From Prolixibacter denitrificans (GTDB taxonomy: Bacteria; Bacteroidota; Bacteroidia; Bacteroidales; Prolixibacteraceae), in contig NZ_PYGC01000003.1 of NCBI RefSeq assembly GCF_003014495.1, positions 62,001 through 126,000 on the forward strand: DNA of 64,000 nt. The letters are read 5' to 3'. Below are positions 8,606 through 18,203 of this stretch, in pieces (the stretch's first letter is position 1; every line of letters starts with the position of its first letter). The notes below the pieces were generated by a model. The model was not told where the DNA came from and searched no databases. It saw nothing but the letters and a program-made list of their open reading frames with translations. Both the position numbers and the translations under genes were made by a program.

Positions 8606-8866
8606 ATTTAACTCAGGCGGCGCACTACCCCACCCCGATATTTCGGGGCCTAAAGGGGCTTTTGGCATTTCATATCAATGCCATTACGTGCCGCGCAGGG
8701 AAATACAAGCATTATTCGGTTTGGAACATGCGCCTCTTTTCCATTAGGGGCAATGACTCAGGTGGCGAAAAATGCGTGAGTCAGTTCCGGATGCACATCC
8801 CGGGCAGGAGGAACACTTTGACTTGTTCCGACAGCTATCGGGGTGAACACTAGGCAACGGTGTTCC

Positions 8867-9586
8867 TTAGTAGATTCCCGGAAACAAGCGGTAACGTACG
8901 CGGCGGGTATAATCGCGATATCCCGGCAGTTCTTCCTGTAGCGTCCGGTCTTCCAGGCGGGTCCGTATCACGGCAATGATCAGGGCCACTATCACTGGAA
9001 TGATGGTCCAAACGGAGCCCAATGCCAGTACCATGCCGGGCAGCGCCAGGATATTCCCGGCATACCCCGGATGCCGCACAAAGCGGTACGGACCGCTGTC
9101 ACACACCCGGTGTCCCCGGTCGGTCTGAATACGTACCATGGTTGAAAAGAATCGGTTTTCGACCATGGCCCATCCCCCGAATGCGTAACCCAACGCAACC
9201 AGGAGGAAGCCTATGATGTTGAGCCATACCGGAAACTGGGGTGACCACCCTAAGCGGTGATCGAGTCCCGCCACGATGTATAAGGGGAATGATATGGTCA
9301 GTATCATTAACGGAGCCAGTACTTTGTCCCATGATTTCACATCCTGGTCTTTTCCAAATTTGCCCCGTTCGGCCAGCAATCCCGGATGCTTTCTTTCTGC
9401 CCACAACCGCGGACCGATGGCCGCTACCGTTATCAGCGCTGAATACAACCACCCCTGCCACCACCCCCAATCCCATCCGCTTATCATGAGCACCAGCGGT
9501 ACCAGGAGATACGTGATGATTAATCCAGCCAAATACTGGGGGCTTACTGATTGAGGTGCCTTTTGATCGACTGTTTTCGGTGCCAT
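8867..9586 (-). CDS. Isoprenylcysteine carboxyl methyltransferase-like (PEMT/ICMT) membrane enzyme
   Basis: 239 residues with about five membrane segments (near 18-36, 48-62, 88-106, 119-142, 182-207). The SAM-binding signature GPYRFVRHPGYAG at 165-177, and the C-terminal LEDRTLQEELPGYRDYTRRV, are characteristic of the bacterial ICMT/PEMT-like methyltransferases. The physiological substrate of bacterial members is mostly unknown. A clear purine-rich site (GAGGAGGAA) precedes the ATG and overlaps the end of a 19-codon leader frame (MRTKKLTGYRSVW...) that starts in repeat copy 7. GC-rich and monocistronic. Confidence 0.85.
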   Translation of the reverse strand: MAPKTVDQKAPQSVSPQYLAGLIITYLLVPLVLMISGWDWGWWQGWLYSALITVAAIGPRLWAERKHPGLLAERGKFGKDQDVKSWDKVLAPLMILTISFPLYIVAGLDHRLGWSPQFPVWLNIIGFLLVALGYAFGGWAMVENRFFSTMVRIQTDRGHRVCDSGPYRFVRHPGYAGNILALPGMVLALGSVWTIIPVIVALIIAVIRTRLEDRTLQEELPGYRDYTRRVRYRLFPGIY

Positions 9587-9654
9587 AGCGATTCCTCCTC
9601 ATTCAACGGTGTGTCTTTGCAATCCAGACAGAACGATAACCGGTCAGTTTTTTC

Positions 9655-9740
9655 GTTCTCATTTCGCTGGTTGTTAGGACATAACTAAGTTAACGAAATC
9701 TTTCGGGTTTTGGGAGGAGGATTGGACTGGTGAGATGGGG
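9655..9740 (-). repeat. Intergenic leader repeat, copy 7
   Basis: Minus strand: CCCCATCTCACCAGTCC, CCCAAAACCCGAAAGATTTC, GTTAACTTAG, GTCCTAACAACCAGCGAAAT then GAGAACG. Its ATG opens a 19-codon frame that stops in front of the methyltransferase ribosome site. Confidence 0.75.
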
Positions 9741-9864
9741 AAGATTGTGAATATAGCATCCTAAGATGGCAGTACGGTCCCAACGCTGACCAAGAGAATT
9801 TTGTTCCACGCAAAGGACGCCAAAGAAATTCGCAGAGAAAAGAAATATCCATGGATACACTCGG

Positions 9865-10908
9865 TTACGATTTTCTTTGTCTTCTGATAATCCTGACAAC
9901 ACGGTTGTAGATAATTTCCGCTAAATTCCAGTCATATCCATCAAAGTTAGTCGTATTATTGAATTGAATGACCACCGTGTCGATGTCTTTGAAGTATTTG
10001 GCAATCGTCTGGTAGCCGGGAACCAGACCAGTATGGTTATAACGATAAATGGAGGAATAGATTTCCTGCTCCTTTTTATCGGTAAACAGAGAGCCATCGT
10101 TTAACGCCCGTAAGAATGTTCCCACATCCTGTGCGGTAGCTATCATGGAGCTATAATCGGTATCTTTTATATCCTGCTTGACACCGACATAATAACCACT
10201 CATCAAATCGTTCATATTCACATCATGAATTGAACCGAACGTGTGTTTTAATCCGAGCGGATCCAGTATGCTCTTCTTGATGTATTGGAATTTGCTCTCT
10301 CCCGTCACCTTTTGAATGATTTCACCTATCAACAGATAATTGGTATTGGAATACTCATAGTCTTTTCCCGGTTTAAAGTCTGCCGGCAAGTCGAGTACCC
10401 TTTGAAGCGCTTCCTCACTGGTTTTGGGTGGATTGGTCCAAAAATTAGGCGTGCTGGTCAGGTTGGGAATTCCACTCCGATGCTCCACCATCATTCGTAA
10501 GGTAATTTTATCGGCATATTGAATTCGTCCCACCAGTTTGGGCATGTAATAAGCCAACGTACTGTCCAATGACAAACGTCCGGCATATACCAATTTCGTG
10601 ATAGCAACGGCATCATATAATTTCCCGACGCTGGCAATCTTGAACAGGGCGTGCGGGTCGGCCGGTATCTTCTTTTCCCTGTCCTTCCAGCCGGCTGCAT
10701 AAAATGCCGGTGGTTTGCCTGCCTCGTCCACATAGGCAATCATCCCGTCAAATCCATATTGAATGCCCTCCTCCAGCTGTTCCTGAATGGTGTCGGGCAG
10801 CGGTCTTATCCAGGCTCTGACCAAAATCCAGGGTACAAAAAACAAAGAGATCGCGGTTCCGACAAATAATAGGATTCTGATAATTCGTTTGGTTTGTTTC
10901 TTTGTCAT
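9865..10908 (-). CDS. Serine hydrolase, class C beta-lactamase/DD-peptidase fold
   Basis: 347 residues with an N-terminal membrane anchor (about 9-34). SxxK is S93-V-G-K96 and YxN is Y186-S-N188; a KTG-like triad appears replaced by HTG in a RYNHTGLVPGY segment. This matches the PBP4*/EstB/AmpC-like 'beta-lactamase' Pfam group, whose members are often esterases or D-amino-acid peptidases, so true beta-lactamase activity is doubtful. Monocistronic. Likely periplasmic, tethered to the inner membrane. Confidence 0.85.
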   Translation of the reverse strand: MTKKQTKRIIRILLFVGTAISLFFVPWILVRAWIRPLPDTIQEQLEEGIQYGFDGMIAYVDEAGKPPAFYAAGWKDREKKIPADPHALFKIASVGKLYDAVAITKLVYAGRLSLDSTLAYYMPKLVGRIQYADKITLRMMVEHRSGIPNLTSTPNFWTNPPKTSEEALQRVLDLPADFKPGKDYEYSNTNYLLIGEIIQKVTGESKFQYIKKSILDPLGLKHTFGSIHDVNMNDLMSGYYVGVKQDIKDTDYSSMIATAQDVGTFLRALNDGSLFTDKKEQEIYSSIYRYNHTGLVPGYQTIAKYFKDIDTVVIQFNNTTNFDGYDWNLAEIIYNRVVRIIRRQRKS

Positions 10909-10958
10909 GTTGTCAAATTGGTCAGTTATTGAATTGCCTCAAGATAAAACATTTTTGC

Positions 10959-11885
10959 TTATGAATGCTGAATACCCTGCGTTCCGACCATTTCAGCAGT
11001 AACAATAGTAACAATCATCCCTTTCGCCTCCAGCAAGTCAATCTGATTCTTTGGCACCGGATTTCCAATCAGGTTCACATACTCCAGATTTTCTAGTTCC
11101 AAAAGCGGCGATATATCATCAATCTGGTTTCCTGACAGGTCAACCACTTTCAGATTGACCAGGTTGCTTAGCGTATCGATATATCCAATCTGGTTATTGG
11201 CCAAATACAATTCTTCCAGACTTTTTAAATTCCAAAGATTTTCAATATCGGATATCGAGTTGTTGGAAACATCTAGTATTTTCACATGAATACAGTGTTC
11301 GACACCATCCAGCGTCTCCAATCCACTGTAAGCCATTTCAAATTCTTCGAAATCTTCGAGGTAATAAAACGGAAATTCGATGTTTACCCTTCCATACTCG
11401 CGCATCTTCACCAGGTTGTAAAACGACCTTTCGTAGTCAGCGGTCCCGACTTCATACGCTTCCTCATTCTCCTCATCGGCATCTTCAAAACCAAAACCTT
11501 CGTCCGGATTCACATCCCAGGCATATTCCGGATGGTAGTCAATATCTTCATCGATTTTTGTAACGACAACAGAATCAATATCGTCCATCAATAGGATATG
11601 AGAATGTCTGCGGAGCCTCGCGTAGTCGTTTTGCTCGTACAGTTTTTTAATCTCCCGGCGAAACTGCTCTCCTCTGTCGGGATGATACAACATGACCAGT
11701 ATGGAGAAACACCGGGCATCTTTCTCCTCGTCAATGGAAACATATTCCGATATCCGGTTGGCCATTTCCCGGATCTTACGGTAATTCCGGTTTTTATAAA
11801 GCACAATGAGTTTCCCTGTAATGACGTTCAGGTTTTCGTTGGAATATGCTTTTACCAAATTGTGATAGAGTTCTTTTATGTCCAT
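10959..11885 (-). CDS. Leucine-rich repeat protein
   Basis: 308 residues. The first ~130 residues are helical and charged, with a strongly acidic linker around 120-150 (DEGFGFEDADEENEEAYE). About five SDS22-type leucine-rich repeats follow (pattern LKSLEELYLANNQI, LVNLKVVDLSGNQI, LENLEYVNLIGNPV). No signal peptide, so likely cytosolic and involved in protein-protein contact. The short acidic N-terminal part has no family I recognise. It lies 50 bases upstream of the serine hydrolase gene and could be co-transcribed with it. Confidence 0.75.
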   Translation of the reverse strand: MDIKELYHNLVKAYSNENLNVITGKLIVLYKNRNYRKIREMANRISEYVSIDEEKDARCFSILVMLYHPDRGEQFRREIKKLYEQNDYARLRRHSHILLMDDIDSVVVTKIDEDIDYHPEYAWDVNPDEGFGFEDADEENEEAYEVGTADYERSFYNLVKMREYGRVNIEFPFYYLEDFEEFEMAYSGLETLDGVEHCIHVKILDVSNNSISDIENLWNLKSLEELYLANNQIGYIDTLSNLVNLKVVDLSGNQIDDISPLLELENLEYVNLIGNPVPKNQIDLLEAKGMIVTIVTAEMVGTQGIQHS

Positions 11886-11941
11886 ATTTGGCTGTAGGTT
11901 GCGGGTTGGGTTGGTCTTCGGGCCGGTGGAACGATTGAAGT

Positions 11942-13003
11942 CTACTTTTCTAAGTTATCTTTGTCAATCTGCTCTTTGATACTATTCTGAAGTCGCTCCT
12001 TCAAATCTTCATTTCTCTTCATCAAGGATTTCGTCTTTTCAATCTCTTTGTCATCCTTCAAGTCCTTCAGTTTATCTTTTAATGCTTCCTGCTTTTTCTC
12101 TATCTCTTTAATATAGTCCTTTTTAGTTTCAATTTTTCCCGATTCGATGGCTTCATCAAATATCAAATCTTCCGGAGATTTTTCTTTAACCGGTTCTATT
12201 TTCTTAATAACCTGCGTAGGGATGAATTCTTTTTCGTCCACACGTCGTTGGTTCATAAAAGTCGGTGATACAATTTCTATTTTTTCTTCGTGAAGTCTAT
12301 CCATGACATGCGCGTTAAGAAGTGAACTCGTGCTGAAATAGCTACTACTGTCCTCTAAAAAACCATGAATTTTGTATACGACTGAAAAATCCCCCAAACT
12401 GGTAATATAGACATAAGGGTCAGACAGTCCGGCTGAAATCGCTGCCTCTTTTAGTGCCTTTTCAATATTATCCCGCGATATATCGTATCCTAATGAAACG
12501 GACGCGGAAATCACAGTGTTTGTCTTGCGTATCAATTTAACAGGATTGCTGGCAACATAGAGATTGGGAATCGATATAAAATTGCTGTCTTCGAGTTGGA
12601 TTTCCGTATGAAAAACACTTTTCTTAATCACCCTACCCTGTAAGTCTCCAATTTTTATCAGGTCTCCATTCCTAAAACGGTTCATGGATTTGTTCATAAT
12701 CCCAGCTATCAGGTTGCCTAAAACGGTGGTTGAACTTAAAGCAATCCCTGCACTAATAATTATTCCAAGAAAGCCCAAGATTTGTCCTTTCAGTGATTTA
12801 TCAATTGGCAAGACCAGAATAAAAACCAACAGACCGATGAGAACCAGGAAAAATGAAATAGCCCCTCTGGTAATATTTCCATTTGATGCCGTTGATTTCA
12901 TTCTCTTAAAAATCCACGAGTTGAAAACCAAAAGGACGACTAAAATCAGTAAAACAACTGTCGGTTCAATAAATGATTCAAATATGTTTTCCATCTTCTC
13001 CAT
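11942..13003 (-). CDS. MscS-family small-conductance mechanosensitive channel
   Basis: 353 residues. Three membrane segments (about 10-30, 47-65, 72-95) lead into the MscS pore helix and beta domain: GISVTTVLGNL-type region at ALSSTTVLGNLIAGIM, then GDLIKIGDLQGRVIKKSVFHTEIQLEDSNFISIPN. The C-terminal ~90 residues are a highly charged coiled coil rich in Lys and Glu that ordinary MscS lacks. It would release osmolytes on hypo-osmotic shock. Repeat copy 8 lies upstream. The coiled-coil tail is the odd part and may mediate partner binding. Confidence 0.88.
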   Translation of the reverse strand: MEKMENIFESFIEPTVVLLILVVLLVFNSWIFKRMKSTASNGNITRGAISFFLVLIGLLVFILVLPIDKSLKGQILGFLGIIISAGIALSSTTVLGNLIAGIMNKSMNRFRNGDLIKIGDLQGRVIKKSVFHTEIQLEDSNFISIPNLYVASNPVKLIRKTNTVISASVSLGYDISRDNIEKALKEAAISAGLSDPYVYITSLGDFSVVYKIHGFLEDSSSYFSTSSLLNAHVMDRLHEEKIEIVSPTFMNQRRVDEKEFIPTQVIKKIEPVKEKSPEDLIFDEAIESGKIETKKDYIKEIEKKQEALKDKLKDLKDDKEIEKTKSLMKRNEDLKERLQNSIKEQIDKDNLEK

Positions 13004-13078
13004 TCTTTTTTACTACTGTGTCCCTTTTCCTTCAACGCACCTGTTCATACCAATCAAAAGTTTTCTTTTCTTATATCT

Positions 13079-13127
13079 TGGATGTTAGGGTTGTAACAAG
13101 TTACCAAAATCTTTTCAATTGAAGGAT
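13079..13127 (-). repeat. Intergenic leader repeat, copy 8 (short)
   Basis: Minus strand: CAATTGAAAAGATTTTGGTA ACTTG, then ACAACCCTAACATCCAAG. Only the core and the CCTAAC part are kept; the C-rich tract is gone. It lies about 75 bases upstream of the MscS gene. Confidence 0.6.
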
Positions 13128-13190
13128 ATTGGGTATTTCAGGTAAAACAACGGTTGGCGATTTATTTTTCGATATGATTTACATCCTGCT

Positions 13191-14084
13191 TTATGTTGTT
13201 ATCAGGGTGATACCGTTTACATCGGCTTTCCCGTTTTTCAGGAATGCATAGGTTATTGGATCAGCCTGGCAGTCAACAAACTGAATCCTTTTCAAGCTTC
13301 GGTTTTTAAAGAACGTGTTGACGATGGTTACGTGCTCGAATTTTACATTTTTAAAGTGACAGTTTTCAAAGGAGCAATCCTCCATAGTGCCATCAAAAAC
13401 GATATTCGTCAGTGATGTATCGTGAAAGGACGTACGACTCCAGCGAGCATGAGAAACCGTATTTTTTTGGAAGTCGCATGATTTCATCGTCGTTCCTGAC
13501 ATATCAGCGCCGGAAAAATCGCAGCCGCTGATGTGGCATCCTGAAAATTCAGCTTCTTTCAGCACACAACGATTAAAGATGTTGTTATCCAAGTGGGAAC
13601 CCCGGATATGACTGCTGTTGAAGTCTGAATCAGAAAAATCGCATCCAACAACATGATTGCCTTTCAGGAGAAGTCCTGACAAATCGGAACCATTAAACAT
13701 ACAGCGCTGCATGTTGGAGCCACTGAATTTCTCGTGCAGATTCTTTAATCCCGAAAAGTCAGCGTCAACCCAGTTGCCTCGTGACATATTCCAGCCAGGC
13801 TTCTTCTCAGGCCCACCAGATGAGGTTTCGTGCGATGAATCCCCCGTTGCTGTTTCCGTTTCTCCCACCGGGAAGCTTTCTGAAAAGTAATTCAAGTCGA
13901 CACCCAGAATCACTGCCAGGCGGTTCAGTGTAACAATGTCGGGCATCGATTCACCACGTTCCCATTTCCCAACGGCCTGTGCGCTGATAAACAATTGTTC
14001 AGCAAGTTGGGCTTGCGAAATGTTTAGCTTCTTTCTGGCTTCAGCAATCTTGTTGCCAATCATCTTTGTTTCCATTTGTGTCAT
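13191..14084 (-). CDS. XRE-type HTH protein fused to pentapeptide repeats
   Basis: About 297 residues from the ATG at 14084; the open frame could extend only to a TTG. An XRE/Cro helix-turn-helix covers the first ~65 residues (ISQAQLAEQLFISAQAVGKW). A short linker leads to about 160 residues of pentapeptide repeats, pattern A(D/N)LXX seen as DFSGADMSGTTMKSCDF and similar. Such a fusion suggests a transcription regulator whose right-handed beta-helix contacts a partner or DNA. Target unknown. Monocistronic and AT-balanced. Confidence 0.8.
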   Translation of the reverse strand: MTQMETKMIGNKIAEARKKLNISQAQLAEQLFISAQAVGKWERGESMPDIVTLNRLAVILGVDLNYFSESFPVGETETATGDSSHETSSGGPEKKPGWNMSRGNWVDADFSGLKNLHEKFSGSNMQRCMFNGSDLSGLLLKGNHVVGCDFSDSDFNSSHIRGSHLDNNIFNRCVLKEAEFSGCHISGCDFSGADMSGTTMKSCDFQKNTVSHARWSRTSFHDTSLTNIVFDGTMEDCSFENCHFKNVKFEHVTIVNTFFKNRSLKRIQFVDCQADPITYAFLKNGKADVNGITLITT

Positions 14085-14292
14085 TTTTATTGTTTTTAAT
14101 CGACACCACAAAGATATTTTGCGTTATCTCCGGAATCAGCCAAAATATAGCTACTATTCGTTGTAATGACACTACTTCTGGTTGTTATTCAGCAACCCTT
14201 GGTTGTTTGTGTAGAATTGGACAGTGCAAAACAGTTATTTCCAGATGGTCGGCTATTGGTGGTTCAGAGATTGAATATGGGCATTTATGAAT

Positions 14293-14898
14293 TCATCTAA
14301 TGAATCGTATTTTCGGTTGGTACCGAGCTTCCTTTTCTTCCTTGATTCGAATGGAGTTGATGATAATCAGAATGAAGTTGTAGGTATACAGGAAGCCGTA
14401 CACGACATATTTGATGGTTGGATTGATCATCAGCGCGGGCGACATATCCTGGGCTTGAGCAAACCGGTAGATCGTTATGCCCGTAAAGGTTACAAAAGCC
14501 AATACCAACAACAGCGTCCAGGTTATCTGGAAGTTTAGTATCTCCCGGATCAGGCTTTTCAGTCCGGCGATTTTCCCTTTTTTGAAAATCCACAGGAACA
14601 GCGGGATGATAATCCCCAGTAAGGGAAAAAGGATAAACCCCAGCGACGAAGCGTTCAAAGCTGACAAAAAGCTTTTATCTGTCTGTTCTTCCCAATCGAT
14701 TATCTCGTCAGGGGTCACTTTTAATGTATTGGCCAGCTTCTTTAACGTGTCGCCTCTTGGCTCGGTCTGCCCGCTTTCAATTCGTTGAATGGTTCGAAGG
14801 CTTAACCCGGTTTCGTCCGCCAGCACTTCCTGCGACAACCCGCTTTTCATTCGAATCTCTTTAACTCTTTCCGACAAATTCATGTTTTTCATTTTCAT
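14293..14898 (-). CDS. HTH (XRE) regulator with C-terminal membrane segments
   Basis: 201 residues. An XRE domain at about 8-62 (SGLSQEVLADETGLSLRTIQ) is followed by four hydrophobic segments near 85-105, 117-137, 150-165 and 168-190. HTH proteins tethered to the membrane are common in Bacteroidota, where they often control a nearby transport or stress gene. The start is the first of three close Met codons (M1, M3, M6); the exact one is uncertain. No obvious target lies beside it. Confidence 0.8.
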   Translation of the reverse strand: MKMKNMNLSERVKEIRMKSGLSQEVLADETGLSLRTIQRIESGQTEPRGDTLKKLANTLKVTPDEIIDWEEQTDKSFLSALNASSLGFILFPLLGIIIPLFLWIFKKGKIAGLKSLIREILNFQITWTLLLVLAFVTFTGITIYRFAQAQDMSPALMINPTIKYVVYGFLYTYNFILIIINSIRIKEEKEARYQPKIRFIR

Positions 14899-14999
14899 TG
14901 ATTTGGTTCAGCTTAAAAATAGGTTGGAACCCTTACGCTGCTTGCGACTATCATGTGACATGTTTACGACAAGGGTGTCATTTTTATTAGCGATAAAGA

Positions 15000-15539
15000 C
15001 TACTTGTCTGTAGTTGCACTTATTTTATCATATTCACGTTTCGTCATTCGGTAAATCACTCCTTTTTGCCCGTTGAAGTCAAATTGTTGCTTGAATGTCA
15101 TTCCTATTTTTTCGAGCACCTGGATTGATGCCTTGTTTTCCGTCATGGCCCGTCCGACTATCTCCTCAATATTCAAGTCTGAGAAACCAAACTCCAGGCA
15201 CCTGCCGGCAGTCTCGGTGGCGTATCCTTTGTTCCAAACGTCTTTGAAAAACCGAAAGCCAATATCATACTCATCGATATCAGGACTGTATTTCAGCCCG
15301 CACCACCCGATAAAAGCATCTGTTTCTTTATCAATGACCGCCAATCGCCCGACTCCATATTTTTCATACTGTTCGTATTGTTTCAAAAATCGCCGGGCCC
15401 CATCAACGGTTTGGAAAGGAACATCTCCAGTATATTTCAACACATCCGGGTCCAGATTCAGACGATAGAAATCTACTGCATCATTGACCGTCAGATTTTG
15501 CAAATAAGTTCTTTCTGTTTCAAGTTTTATCGTTTTCAA
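15000..15539 (-). CDS. GNAT-family N-acetyltransferase (RimJ/RimL type)
   Basis: 179 residues covering one complete GNAT domain of the RimJ/RimL class: ERTYLQNLTVNDAVDFYRLN at the front, a VWNKGYATETAGRCLEFGF motif A region that binds acetyl-CoA, and NKASIQVLEKIGM at motif B. The only in-frame start is TTG, because a stop codon lies three codons upstream of it and no ATG occurs until late in the protein. Substrate unknown. Monocistronic. Confidence 0.85.
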   Translation of the reverse strand: MKTIKLETERTYLQNLTVNDAVDFYRLNLDPDVLKYTGDVPFQTVDGARRFLKQYEQYEKYGVGRLAVIDKETDAFIGWCGLKYSPDIDEYDIGFRFFKDVWNKGYATETAGRCLEFGFSDLNIEEIVGRAMTENKASIQVLEKIGMTFKQQFDFNGQKGVIYRMTKREYDKISATTDK

Positions 15540-15636
15540 TAGGCTTATTTATGTTTGTTCATAGACCTCAAAGACTGGTTAGTAGTTGTCATCCTATGAG
15601 ACATCACCATCCATTATCTTTCGGCCAGTACTGCTC

Positions 15637-16470
15637 TTATTTTATCAAATCAAGATATCTACTACTCATCCACCCCAGAGAATAAGTGGGTTCCTTATTA
15701 TTATCTCCAACTGCATTCCAATCTCTATGAACACCCGAAGTATTGTTATCTATTTTCACAAACCACCAAATCCGGCCAGTAACATCTTTTCTCTCAGCTA
15801 TTGCATAACCTATTGTGTTTTTGGAATAAACATCTATCGTATTACCATAAGCATCAAAGGGTCTGACAATCTCTGTCGTATCATCAATTACAGGTGAGAA
15901 TCTAAGTTTGTATTCCTCATTTCGGATTTTGAACGCAATGGGTCTATCAAAAAAAACGGTTGGAAAAACCATTTCAGGGACATACTCTTCTTTTGACTGT
16001 AATGAGTATTTTATTTTTCCTCCCTGAAGAGTTAGTACGTAGTTTTCGAATACATTGGTGAAGCCTCCACAGCAAGCATAATTATTTATTCTAAGTACCA
16101 TTTTCTCTCCTGGCTGGTAGGTTGATACATCACAAAGTTTGCCAATAACAGAGAGAATACATTCAAAACTGACACCATTTGAGCGGTAAACCTCAGTTAT
16201 CCCTCCATCTATACCTCCCTCTCCTGAAAATAATATATCTTTCAATCCATCCTGGTCAACATCAACGATGTGCAACTCGTTTAGATCAAAAAACCTGAAA
16301 ATATTCTCGGACTCGGTTAATGATTTTATTCGTTCTACATATTCTTGTTTTTCATTCTTATCAGAAATCAATTCCCAGTCTTTAAGTTTAGATAGCGTTT
16401 CGCCATAGTTAAATTGAGCGAAGCAGTTAGTGCTGACCAGAGTTAATAAGATGAATAGTTTTGTCCTCAT
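15637..16470 (-). CDS. Secreted protein with a Ca-binding-like repeat, function unknown
   Basis: About 277 residues from the ATG at 16470; the frame upstream opens only at TTG. The signal peptide is MRTKLFILLTLVSTNCFAQ. A DVDQDGLKDILFSGEG segment near residue 65-80 has the D-x-D-x-D-G form of FG-GAP or dockerin-like calcium loops. CCGGFTNVFENY follows, and an SH3-like end (GRIWWFVKIDNN, LGWMSSRYLD) may bind peptidoglycan. The family is not recognised. Monocistronic. Confidence 0.7.
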   Translation of the reverse strand: MRTKLFILLTLVSTNCFAQFNYGETLSKLKDWELISDKNEKQEYVERIKSLTESENIFRFFDLNELHIVDVDQDGLKDILFSGEGGIDGGITEVYRSNGVSFECILSVIGKLCDVSTYQPGEKMVLRINNYACCGGFTNVFENYVLTLQGGKIKYSLQSKEEYVPEMVFPTVFFDRPIAFKIRNEEYKLRFSPVIDDTTEIVRPFDAYGNTIDVYSKNTIGYAIAERKDVTGRIWWFVKIDNNTSGVHRDWNAVGDNNKEPTYSLGWMSSRYLDLIK

Positions 16471-16607
16471 AGTTTGGCCTTTAACGGTCGCTTTACTTGG
16501 CAAAGATTATTGACTTCCGGCGCATTATACATGCGCGATACAATATACAAATTGTGGACGTATGATGATTCACTCTCCCTTCAAATCAAAGTTTACCGGC
16601 TTCTGTT

Positions 16608-18067
16608 CTAGTCCATCAACTCCAGGTAATTTCTCACAAAATATACCCAATTATCCAGACGATCGTATAATTGTTCCGTTGTAGGATAGGGTATCATCAC
16701 ATCCGGCGAGATTCCGATGTTATCAATGGGATGTTCGGGTAATCTTTTTGAGCGAGTCAATGGATACGTCAGTTTGTAATTCCCGGAAGGGAGTATGACC
16801 GGCACTGCGTTTGAATAATCCAGAACGCCGGCCGTATGTTGATTTCCAAATAACGTCACTTTTTTGCTGTTTTGGGCAGCCAGGAGAAATTGTTCGGCAG
16901 AAGACGCATTTCCATCGTTAATGATGATTCCCACCTTCCGGGGATACCGGTATACTGTATCCCTGATTACTTCTTCATCTCCGCCGTATATGGCGTCGGT
17001 TACAAAACCACCCACATTTTTCTTCATGGCCCGAAGCAAGGCTTCTGCCCATTTGATTCCTTCTTCTCCATCCCTGATGTCCCCATTTTTCAATTCATCT
17101 TCGAAAAACTGTATATTTCCTTTGGTTGCATAATACTCAACATCCTTGCTTTCATATGGATGGGTGTAAATCAGCTCGGCCAGTTTCTGGTAATAGGTGT
17201 CCTGACCACCTCCATTGTACCGGAGATGTCGATGATTAAATTGGGACGGCTTGTGATCTCGTTCCAATGCCGGATAACCACATTATTTGACTCCTCCGTT
17301 TCAAAACCGGGAATGCGCAAATAATAGGTACTGTCGTTTAACGCGGTAGCTACGGGATAGATATTCATCCCGTTGGGATATTCAGCGACATAAGAGTAGA
17401 GAAGCGCCCGGTCTGATATTTCATTGGACGTCTGCCTGACAAACTTCGTATTGTCGTGTATTTCCAGGACGTTGTTATTGATATGCAACGATGCTTTCCC
17501 TTTCAGGGTACGGGAATTAGTTGGATTAAAGGAAGTCATTTCAAACTCATTATTTTCCTGTTTCGAAAATTCAAACATCACCTGATTGCGCTCGTAGTTT
17601 CGATACTGAACTGCCACTCCAACGTAACGGCCCTCTTCTTTTTGAACGATGGCTATCTTTCCCCGAAAGCCGATCCAAATTCCTTCGATTGATTGGCCGG
17701 TGTTATTGATACTGTCCAAATGAACCGGATAAAAACGGATTTGCGTCTCTGCTTTTTCGTTGTTTTTTCGATGCATATTCGCCCGGGTACCGCTTACCCG
17801 CAAATGATAGTCTTTGAACCATTCGGTATAAAGATTGAAATATTTCCGGCAGGAATCGGGATACTGAACAATCCGTTTTCGCAGGTTTTGCTCCAGCTGC
17901 TTCAGGTCCGGCAATGTTTCTTTGTTCACTTTATCGTTGTAACCCGGATAATCGTTTTTAATCTTTTCAACGAGGTAATCGAAGTCTTTTAAGCATTCAT
18001 TTTTCTGTGCGTGTACAACAAATGAGGTTAAAATGCCCATCATTAAAAACAATACTTTTTTGGTCAT
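16608..18067 (-). pseudogene. S41-family (tail-specific/IRBP-like) peptidase, split by a frameshift
   Basis: Two overlapping frames make one ~486-residue protein. The upstream part (17171-18067) has a signal peptide and reaches RPNLIIDISG. The downstream part (16608-17267) resumes in another frame at YNGGGQDTYYQ and carries the S41 catalytic region (INDGNASSAEQFLLA, with the nucleophile Ser in ASSAEQ). Restoring one T at about 17219 would give DISGYNGGGQD, the expected family sequence. So this is a one-base deletion, from a real mutation or an assembly error. Both halves keep coding character, so the loss is recent if real. Confidence 0.85.
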
Positions 18068-18203
18068 AGTTTGGTGGTTTGAAAGTTGTCGAAAGTCTTT
18101 TTTGTCGTCTGTTAGTTAAATGAATATCAGGGCTGTCAATCCATCCCAAAACTTCGAGGGATTCCTGACTTTCATTGGCTGTACTGACTTCTGCCCAGAC
18201 TCC

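Larger units (their letters stand above)
8085..8866. other. Long non-coding stretch with repeat copy 6, direct repeat unit B and hairpins
   Basis: No supported gene in 782 bases. From the right it holds a multi-hairpin region (8606-8866, including CCCCGATATTTCGGGG and GGCATTTCATATCAATGCC), unit B of the 200-bp repeat, leader copy 6, and a 67-codon minus-strand frame (8122-8325) that starts in the repeat and resembles the frame at 18854-19042. The hairpin-rich part may be a structured RNA or a relic of a mobile element. Confidence 0.5.

Noticed and set aside
8455-8853. Plus-strand open frames over 8442-8853
   Set aside because: They lie in the repeat and hairpin region, have no start signal, and the first part is shared with the non-coding repeat unit at 7346.
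9865-10908. AmpC-type resistance gene
   Set aside because: The fold fits, but a KTG triad is not clear and many such proteins are esterases or peptidases.
16608-18067. Programmed frameshift in the S41 gene
   Set aside because: No slippery heptamer is seen at the junction; one missing T is a simpler explanation.
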